A stretch of 27,271 bases of DNA, taken from positions 1-27,271 of the IMG/VR virus record IMGVR_UViG_3300008218_000038, one strand, 5' to 3'. Below are positions 1 through 3,847 of the stretch, piece after piece. Position 1 is the first letter of the stretch. Each line of letters opens with the position of its first letter. A program made the translations under genes and the position numbers. The DNA comes from a virus. A model generated the notes under the pieces. That model was not told the DNA's origin, did not search any database, and worked only from the letters and a program-made list of their open reading frames with translations.

Positions 1-35
1 ATATATATACCGCGCGCGTAGGCGTACGTGGTAGA

Positions 36-650
36 ATGCCGGGCATGAAAGTATCTCAAAAGGTCGCCGAGTATGTTGGCAGTATCAACCGTGGCAACGT
101 TCAACGGGCGCTGCAGACGTGTCTGTTGTCGCCCGACATTGACACAAGCCTGTTTCGTCAACTGGCAGCGTTAGACGTTCAACTCGAAGTAGAGCAGACG
201 GCGCTACTCCACATCGACGACAAGGCGCGCAACTTCAACAACCCCGCAAGGCTAGCTAACACGTACTCAACGGTGCGAGACCTGCTCAAAGCGGATGACG
301 GCGAGAAACAGCGAGTAGACGACGGTTGGGATGACCTACTAACAGACAACAGCGACAACGCACAGTCAGAGTCTACGCCACAACTGACAGTGGTAGAGCC
401 TGACGACAGTGACACGCCCCCTACGGGGGTAGGTGTGGGTTCGGGCAGTGGGGTTGATAGTGCTTGTGGGTTAGTCCTTTCTCACGCGCCCCCTGCCAAG
501 CGCCACCGCCTTGATACCCTCACACGTCGCAGAATTGAGATAGCCTTACGCGGTCCGCGACCCAACAAGGCAGAGATTGCGCGCACTGTCGGAGTGTCTC
601 GCTCCACAGTGGACAGAATCTCCAAGGACCTCCAAAGCCACAGCACCTAG
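36..650 (+). CDS. Putative DNA-binding protein with C-terminal helix-turn-helix
   Basis: A 204-residue protein. Residues about 164-200 form a basic helix-turn-helix of the transposase/resolvase or sigma-like type, with AEIARTVGVSRSTVDRI as the core. The N-terminal ~100 residues look helical and match no family I can name. They are joined by an acidic, then Gly/Ser-rich linker (about residues 100-155). The DNA coding the linker contains a G-quadruplex-type motif. No strong Shine-Dalgarno precedes ATG 36, and an in-frame ATG at 45 is an alternative start. A large symmetric inverted repeat begins 23 bp after the stop, so it may be a regulator acting on nearby DNA. A small-terminase role is possible but less likely, because terL lies 3.2 kb away behind a leftward operon. 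Function unproven. Confidence 0.6.
   Translation: MPGMKVSQKVAEYVGSINRGNVQRALQTCLLSPDIDTSLFRQLAALDVQLEVEQTALLHIDDKARNFNNPARLANTYSTVRDLLKADDGEKQRVDDGWDDLLTDNSDNAQSESTPQLTVVEPDDSDTPPTGVGVGSGSGVDSACGLVLSHAPPAKRHRLDTLTRRRIEIALRGPRPNKAEIARTVGVSRSTVDRISKDLQSHST
425..453 (+). other. G-quadruplex-type motif inside the HTH gene
   Basis: Four runs of at least three guanines (425-429, 437-439, 443-445, 450-453) are separated by loops of 7, 3 and 4 nt, which fits the usual G3+N1-7 rule. It codes the Gly/Ser/Val linker between the two parts of the protein, so codon choice alone may explain it. A short CCCCC-TAC-GGGGG hairpin (417-429) overlaps its 5' edge. Whether it folds is unknown. Confidence 0.4.
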
Positions 651-672
651 CAAGAACGATGCCAGGCTACCA

Positions 673-715
673 TTGGCACACCCCTTGCATGTGGTCCATG
701 CATCTTCCGTGCCAA
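673..715. promoter_or_regulatory. 43-bp nested symmetric inverted repeat (operator or structured RNA candidate)
   Basis: Outer arms TTGGCAC (673-679) and GTGCCAA (709-715) are perfect complements. Inner arms TGCATG (686-691) and CATGCA (697-702) are also perfect. Both pairs share the same centre at base 694, with equal 6-nt spacers on each side. An extra TGCCA lies at 660-664. There is no T-run, so it is not an ordinary terminator. The geometry suits an operator for a dimer or tetramer, or a stem-loop with a symmetric internal loop. The HTH protein encoded just upstream is the obvious candidate ligand, by inference only. Confidence 0.5.
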
Positions 716-829
716 CACCCTCAATGACGCGCTGCGTTACCCACCCCCACCAGCCCGTTTTCGCGTCCGCCGCCCTCCATACGACTGTGCGGTTAACCAC
801 AACCATACACAGCAGTTTTGAACCCCCCT

Positions 830-861
830 AGGAGTCCCAGGCCGGGGGCGCAGGAGTCCCA
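830..861. repeat. Short direct repeat, two copies
   Basis: AGGAGTCCCA occurs at 830-839 and 852-861, each followed within 1-2 nt by CCGG. The copies are 22 bp apart, about two helical turns. With only two copies the significance is uncertain. Confidence 0.35.
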
Positions 862-984
862 TCCGGCCTCTGGGTGCAGGTCACCTATGACCTTCCCTGT
901 TTAGCAAAGCGGGTTGCCTGTATGTAGCGCAAGGGTCCCGAGCTGGCAGTGGCACGCCATCTTATGGTGTTGCGGGATCTAGAT

Positions 985-1071
985 TTAATTGAATTGAAAG
1001 TAACTAACTCTATAGATAGATATCTATATCTCTATTTAAGTTAAGGTTAACTAAATTACTTCCCATCACCG
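985..1071. promoter_or_regulatory. AT-rich block with 12-bp palindrome and promoter-like hexamers
   Basis: This stretch is far richer in A+T than its surroundings. It contains the perfect palindrome ATAGATATCTAT (1016-1027) and TTAA/GTTAAC-type sites. On the plus strand, TTGAAA (994-999) and TAGATA (1017-1022) are 17 nt apart, a sigma70-like arrangement. A plus-strand promoter here would read antisense into the leftward operon. An origin or DNA-unwinding element is equally possible. Confidence 0.3.
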
Positions 1072-1114
1072 TCTTACTTAGTATTCCTTAGGGGAATTCT
1101 TCCATGGATGGATC

Positions 1115-1372
1115 CTATGGGTCAAGGAGTATCAGTACTTTATTGGGTAGTGATATTGAGATGTGGGTGCGGTGGTGGTTGCATTGCACCCATGGTGGCT
1201 TCAGGCCGGCAGCCCTGAGGCAGCTGAGGGCGTAGGTGGATTGGGAGCTGTGTAGGAGCGGCCCGGAGTCCAGGAACCACCAGTGGTAGGGCTCTTTGGT
1301 GGTCCCTGTGACAAAGCACTCGTACCTGATGGTGGAGCGCCCGAGCCCGGGGATGGTTACTGGTTGAGATAT
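1115..1372 (-). CDS. Small hypothetical protein, non-canonical start or frameshift product
   Basis: A stop-free leftward frame of about 85 codons with protein-like composition, including the segments RYECFVTG, YHWWFLDSG and CNHHRTHISISLP. It has no ATG, GTG or TTG in its N-terminal part. The most natural start is ATA at 1372-1370, preceded at 9 nt by AAGGA. It would overlap the end of the 56-residue gene by 16 nt, in line with the tight packing of this operon. The alternative is a -1 frameshift out of that gene, giving a fusion. No classical slippery heptamer is visible. No family recognised. A sequencing error or decayed gene remains possible. Confidence 0.4.
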   Translation of the reverse strand: MSQPVTIPGLGRSTIRYECFVTGTTKEPYHWWFLDSGPLLHSSQSTYALSCLRAAGLKPPWVQCNHHRTHISISLPNKVLILLDP

Positions 1373-1527
1373 TCTTTGAATTCCTTGTCCCAGTTGTGGG
1401 GCTTGTTGACTACGCCTATCAGCTCAGTGGCGTCAAAGCCCTTCTCTTGGGCGAGGTAGCGCAGGAACCCGGCCAGGCGGTTGTCTACTACGAGGGGATG
1501 GTGTTCTAGGGTCTGAATGTTGTCCAT
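1357..1527 (-). CDS. Small hypothetical protein, 56 residues
   Basis: Leftward gene starting at ATG 1527 and stopping at TAA 1357. It has a Shine-Dalgarno-like AAAGGA 4 nt ahead of the start. The product starts MDNIQTLEHH and is soluble and mixed-charge, with the segment RLAGFLRYLAQEKGFDATEL predicted helical. No family recognised. It lies 38 bp downstream of the 46-residue gene and overlaps the next frame downstream (1115-1372). It looks like a typical small early phage protein. Confidence 0.6.
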   Translation of the reverse strand: MDNIQTLEHHPLVVDNRLAGFLRYLAQEKGFDATELIGVVNKPHNWDKEFKEYLNQ

Positions 1528-1565
1528 AGTATCCTTTGTTGTGGTTATTGAGTTAGACGTGAGAG

Positions 1566-1706
1566 TCAGAGATATCTGACAGGCTTATGTTGTTTTTCTT
1601 TCCACATGGGTTCGACGGCGGCGCGCTCTATGTATGATCGCTTCATCTGCCCTTCTAGCGCCTTCCCGTACTTAAGTCTTAGTGTCTCGCCAAAGTTCTC
1701 ACTCAT
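1566..1706 (-). CDS. Small basic hypothetical protein, 46 residues
   Basis: Leftward gene from ATG 1706 to TGA 1566. Its start overlaps the stop of the upstream gene by 8 nt, and its Shine-Dalgarno GGAGG lies inside the last codons of that gene, 7 nt before ATG. The product begins MSENFGET and is Lys/Arg-rich, with MKRSYIERA in the middle. Those MKRSYIERA codons are antisense to a 23-bp stretch identical to part of terL (4466-4488). No family recognised. The start module is almost identical to that of the 95-residue gene, which supports it being translated. Confidence 0.6.
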   Translation of the reverse strand: MSENFGETLRLKYGKALEGQMKRSYIERAAVEPMWKEKQHKPVRYL

Positions 1707-1986
1707 TTCGCTCCCTCCATTCTTTTATAAGGTCTTCTTTGAAGCCCTTAACCTCAACGTCCAGTGCGTGCATGAACGCGCCCTGGTGTCTCTCTTCAAA
1801 CGATTGCTTCATTCGGTCGCCGTGCTTCTCCATCCACGACTTATAGAAGCGCTGAAGCGCCGGGTCACTCAACACCTCGTCATCAGTTCGGGCATACCGC
1901 TGGCGCATCTTCTCTAGCAGCGCCTTGTCTCTTTCATCTTCAGAGCCCCAGGCCCTATCAAGCAACGCTTTTTTGTCCTCACTCAC
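1699..1986 (-). CDS. Hypothetical protein, 95 residues
   Basis: Leftward gene with a GTG start (1986-1984), chosen because GGAGG lies 7 nt upstream and the start overlaps the nuclease stop by 8 nt (GTGAGTGA). The product is highly charged and predicted all-helical: MSEDKKALLDRAWGSEDERD, then KMRQRYARTDDEV and SWMEKHGDRMKQSFEERHQG. Its C-terminus EDLIKEWRERNE is nearly the same as that of the nuclease (EDLIKEWRERGE), because the DNA at the two gene ends is duplicated. No family recognised. Confidence 0.7.
   Translation of the reverse strand: MSEDKKALLDRAWGSEDERDKALLEKMRQRYARTDDEVLSDPALQRFYKSWMEKHGDRMKQSFEERHQGAFMHALDVEVKGFKEDLIKEWRERNE
1708..1737 (-). repeat. Gene-junction repeat, copy 2
   Basis: Thirty bases identical to 1988-2017. 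With two mismatches the match extends to 39 bases (1699-1737 versus 1979-2017). The unit carries the last codons of one gene (EDLIKEWRER), the Shine-Dalgarno, the stop, and the start plus first codons (MSE) of the next gene. Confidence 0.85.
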
Positions 1987-2311
1987 CTCGCTCCCTCCAT
2001 TCTTTTATAAGGTCTTCAAAGTCTTCTAGTGGCATAACGATGTAGGGCTCCCGCCGGTCCTCTTTGATGACGGCCACAGGGACCATGCCTTTGGGGCAGG
2101 TGGTCACCGCGGTCTCTAGAGCTGTTCGGATGGGTGGCTTTTTGCCTACCTTGCACTCTATGTGGAAGGGGCCGGCGCTGACGTCTGGGCACTCAGCGGC
2201 ACCACCTCTCATCTGGAAACCTCTTTTGGCGTCTGTAAAGCCGATGGCCTTGAGCCGGTTGACGACGTCTCTTTCCCACCGAGCTCCTTTTTGGCGCTGC
2301 ATCTTACCCAT
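1979..2311 (-). CDS. PD-(D/E)XK nuclease, Holliday-junction-resolvase-like
   Basis: A 110-residue protein. It shows GARWERD near the N-terminus (Glu13), PDV at residues 42-44 and IECK at 51-54, giving the D-X8-E-X-K catalytic pattern of small phage PD-(D/E)XK nucleases. The following ALETAVTTCPKGMVPVAVIKEDRREP resembles the rest of the fold in phage and archaeal-type Holliday junction resolvases. The likely role is cutting branched DNA in replication or recombination; a restriction-type role beside a methyltransferase is a weaker alternative. The ATG directly abuts the stop of the WPTP frame (TAAATG) and overlaps the methyltransferase stop by 8 nt. Shine-Dalgarno GGAG lies 6 nt upstream. Confidence 0.7.
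   Translation of the reverse strand: MGKMQRQKGARWERDVVNRLKAIGFTDAKRGFQMRGGAAECPDVSAGPFHIECKVGKKPPIRTALETAVTTCPKGMVPVAVIKEDRREPYIVMPLEDFEDLIKEWRERGE
1988..2017 (-). repeat. Gene-junction repeat, copy 1
   Basis: Thirty bases identical to 1708-1737, 280 bp away. It spans the end of the nuclease gene and supplies the Shine-Dalgarno of the 95-residue gene. Both copies sit in the same reading frame of their upstream gene, so the duplication moved a working translational-coupling junction. Confidence 0.85.
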
Positions 2312-3335
2312 TTAGTCTCCTGTTAAGTTCGATATATGCGAGTGCAGCCTGCGCAGGTACGACGCCATTTCCAAGGGCTGTGAGTCTGTCGGTTCTAGAC
2401 AGGTCCAGCTGGGCGGCATGCCCATTAGTAGCTCTACGAACCGCGGGTTCAAACGACGGGTGCGATCCGAGTAGCGTTGGCCACCTGGAGTCTCGCGGAC
2501 CTGGAGCGAAAAGGGGAACTGACACGCCGCAACCGTCAGCGGTTTCCCTGCGCCATTCGAGTTGTTGTGCTTCGCCTTCAACCTCATCGCCCGCGCCTCC
2601 CACGTCTCGGGCGTCTCCCTGTCGTTTGCCACGCTCGCTGCTGGCGTCGGCCAACTCCCCGCTTCCCCGGCTAACGTCTTGCCGTGGGTTTTGCCGTGAC
2701 TCGGAGCATTCCGAGTCGTCCTGTTTTCGTTTGCACTTGCCCTTGGCGTGGGCCAGTGTCGGGCCTGCTGATCCAGTCCCGCCTCGTTCTTGCGGTCCCC
2801 TCCCCTGCTCCTGAAGCTGTCGGTCCCTGGCGTTTGCCAGGATAAAGACCCGTTCCCTGCGGTGGCTGGCGCCTGCCCAGCTGGAAGCTCGAAAACTTCC
2901 CCAGACAGCATCATACCCCATTTCGGCCAGGGGCCCGAGAACGTGTCCAAGCCCGGTAGCAAGCAAACCTGGCACGTTCTCCAGGAAGACTTGACCGGGT
3001 CCCACCACAGAAATGGCGTTGCAGATGTCACCGAAGATGTGGCGCTCGTCTTCAAGCCCTTTCCCTGGCCCCGCAATCGACCACGGTTGGCACGGGAACC
3101 CCGCGGTGATGCAAGAAACTCGACCAGTGAACGCAGCGTAATCGACGTCAGCGAGATCGCCGCACCATATAGGCGCTGCTTCCAGGCTCTGGTCTTCCAT
3201 CCTCGCCAAGAGGCAGGCCGCCGCTGCACTGTTCCGCTCGATCCAGCATATAACTCGGGCGTCTGCTCTGGCGGCTGCAAGTCCAAGCTCAAGTCCGCCG
3301 ATGCCCGAGCACATAGAGAGGACGGTAAAAGCCAT
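2304..3335 (-). CDS. dcm: DNA (cytosine-5-)-methyltransferase
   Basis: A 343-residue C5-cytosine methyltransferase that transfers a methyl group from SAM to cytosine in DNA. Motif I is MCSGIGGLELG (residues 8-18). Motif IV is GFPCQPWS (79-86) with catalytic Cys82. Motif VI is ENV (119-121). Motif VIII is HRRERVFI (158-165). Motif X is GNGVVP (322-327). The ~130 residues between motifs VIII and X, normally the target-recognition part, are hydrophilic and low-complexity (Gln/Arg/Gly/Ser). That is odd and may reflect the second gene read in the +1 frame of the same DNA. The MAFTV start is preferred because GGAG lies 11 nt upstream; the longer frame up to 3434 adds 33 residues with no motif. A probable role is protecting phage DNA from host restriction. 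Confidence 0.9.
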   Translation of the reverse strand: MAFTVLSMCSGIGGLELGLAAARADARVICWIERNSAAAACLLARMEDQSLEAAPIWCGDLADVDYAAFTGRVSCITAGFPCQPWSIAGPGKGLEDERHIFGDICNAISVVGPGQVFLENVPGLLATGLGHVLGPLAEMGYDAVWGSFRASSWAGASHRRERVFILANARDRQLQEQGRGPQERGGTGSAGPTLAHAKGKCKRKQDDSECSESRQNPRQDVSRGSGELADASSERGKRQGDARDVGGAGDEVEGEAQQLEWRRETADGCGVSVPLFAPGPRDSRWPTLLGSHPSFEPAVRRATNGHAAQLDLSRTDRLTALGNGVVPAQAALAYIELNRRLNG

Positions 3336-3340
3336 GTCAT
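2312..3340 (-). CDS. WPTP-type phage protein nested in the methyltransferase gene (+1 frame)
   Basis: A 342-residue frame on the same strand, almost exactly co-extensive with the methyltransferase. Its ATG (3340) has the best-placed Shine-Dalgarno, GGAG with a 6-nt spacer. Residues (numbered from the upstream ATG 3346) show SSWRTCQ (120-126), FSGPWPKWGMMLSGEVFEL (136-154), WPTP twice (198-201, 232-235) and LNPRFVELLMGMPPSWT (299-315). From memory these match a common phage protein family often annotated loosely as DNA methylase, with SSW(R/K)TSQ, FS-TWP-SG, repeated WPTP and LNP-(F/W)VE-LMG-P-GWT. The first ~115 residues are low-complexity. Function unknown; a partner or specificity role for the methyltransferase is a guess. 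It could still be a translation shadow, but the conserved-looking motifs lie where the other frame is least conserved. Confidence 0.6.
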   Translation of the reverse strand: MTWLLPSSLCARASADLSLDLQPPEQTPELYAGSSGTVQRRPASWRGWKTRAWKQRLYGAAISLTSITLRSLVEFLASPRGSRANRGRLRGQGKGLKTSATSSVTSATPFLWWDPVKSSWRTCQVCLLPGLDTFSGPWPKWGMMLSGEVFELPAGQAPATAGNGSLSWQTPGTDSFRSRGGDRKNEAGLDQQARHWPTPRASANENRTTRNAPSHGKTHGKTLAGEAGSWPTPAASVANDRETPETWEARAMRLKAKHNNSNGAGKPLTVAACQFPFSLQVRETPGGQRYSDRTRRLNPRFVELLMGMPPSWTCLEPTDSQPLEMASYLRRLHSHISNLTGD

Positions 3341-3359
3341 TTTCATCTCCCGGTGTACC

Positions 3360-3377
3360 AGTGCTCATATGGGCACT
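3360..3377. promoter_or_regulatory. 18-bp near-palindrome in the divergent promoter region
   Basis: AGTGC-T-CATATG-G-GCACT reads the same on both strands except for one mismatched pair (16 of 18 positions symmetric). It lies between the leftward methyltransferase start (3335) and the rightward gene start (3413), the natural place for an operator controlling both. Candidate ligands in the window are the RHH-like protein at 3413 and the HTH protein at 36. I could not assign firm -35/-10 boxes. Confidence 0.45.
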
Positions 3378-3412
3378 ATACCATACAATGAAACGTAGCA
3401 TAGGATAAAAGG

Positions 3413-3847
3413 ATGACAACTGAATCAACGACATCGACTTTCAAGGTAGACGGGACGGTCTATCACGACCTGCAACTGTTGAAAGAAAAGACAAAGATAC
3501 CGCTGCGGGTCATCATTGACTTGTTGGGCGAGCTGGCTATTGCTGCTTTGACGGTCAGGGTGCGCCCCGAGTGGGATACGCCGCAGCAGCGCCACAGCCC
3601 GAACGGCGGCGCCAAGATAGTTCACATGAGCAACCACATCTACAAGCGGCTGAAAAAGCTGACAGAGCAGATTGGCCTCAACCCTACCACCGCGGTCAAT
3701 GAGGCGTTTTACGCCAAGCGCTCTGACATCAACAGGCTCAAGGGGATCCGCCTGGAAAACCTAAACCAGTGCTGGAACGCAACCTGTGAGACGGCGCGAC
3801 TGGCAAGCCAAAACAGAATCATCCAAGCGCAGAGCCAAGTCCATTGA
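3413..3847 (+). CDS. Tandem ribbon-helix-helix-like protein in the small-terminase slot
   Basis: A 144-residue protein. Two segments look alike: residues 11-43 (KVDGTVYHDLQLLKEKTKIP onward) and 68-99 (VHMSNHIYKRLKKLTEQIGL onward). Each reads as a short strand followed by two helices, as in CopG/Arc ribbon-helix-helix DNA-binding units. A tandem copy would act as a single-chain dimer. The stop overlaps the TTG start of terL by 4 nt, so the two are translationally coupled. Position suggests the small terminase, which recognises the packaging site and feeds DNA to TerL. A transcriptional regulator of the divergent promoter is the alternative. AAAAGG immediately precedes ATG 3413. Confidence 0.55.
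   Translation: MTTESTTSTFKVDGTVYHDLQLLKEKTKIPLRVIIDLLGELAIAALTVRVRPEWDTPQQRHSPNGGAKIVHMSNHIYKRLKKLTEQIGLNPTTAVNEAFYAKRSDINRLKGIRLENLNQCWNATCETARLASQNRIIQAQSQVH

Larger units (their letters stand above)
651..1114. other. Non-coding control-type region
   Basis: No convincing gene on either strand. It lies between the stop of the HTH gene and the last gene of the leftward operon, so two transcription units converge on it. It holds a 43-bp symmetric dyad (673-715), the palindrome GGTTAACC (791-798), two direct copies of AGGAGTCCCA (830-839, 852-861) and an AT-rich block (about 985-1071). I see no terminator with a clear T-run for either flanking unit. Content fits a replication or regulatory region, but nothing proves it. 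Confidence 0.45.

Noticed and set aside
577-831. Frames on both strands running from the HTH gene into the non-coding region
   Set aside because: No ribosome sites, Pro/Thr/Ser-rich shadow-like translations, and they cross the symmetric inverted repeat.
1083-1097. Short hairpin ATTCC-TTAGG-GGAAT as terminator of the leftward operon
   Set aside because: Only a 5-bp stem and no T-run on the leftward strand.
1606-1917. Plus-strand frame of 103 codons beginning with a TerL-like peptide
   Set aside because: Similarity to TerL is limited to about a dozen residues. The rest is Leu/Ser-rich shadow opposite the small leftward genes. Kept only as a finding on the shared 23 bp.
2380-3398. Plus-strand frames of 144 and 202 codons opposite the methyltransferase
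   Set aside because: Cys/Ser/Pro-rich translations with no start signal, antisense to a clear gene. They carry none of the family motifs seen in the same-strand +1 frame.
3336-3434. Longer N-terminus for the methyltransferase starting at 3434
   Set aside because: It would add 33 residues without any motif, cross the divergent region and overlap the rightward gene. The MAFTV start puts motif I at the usual place near the N-terminus.
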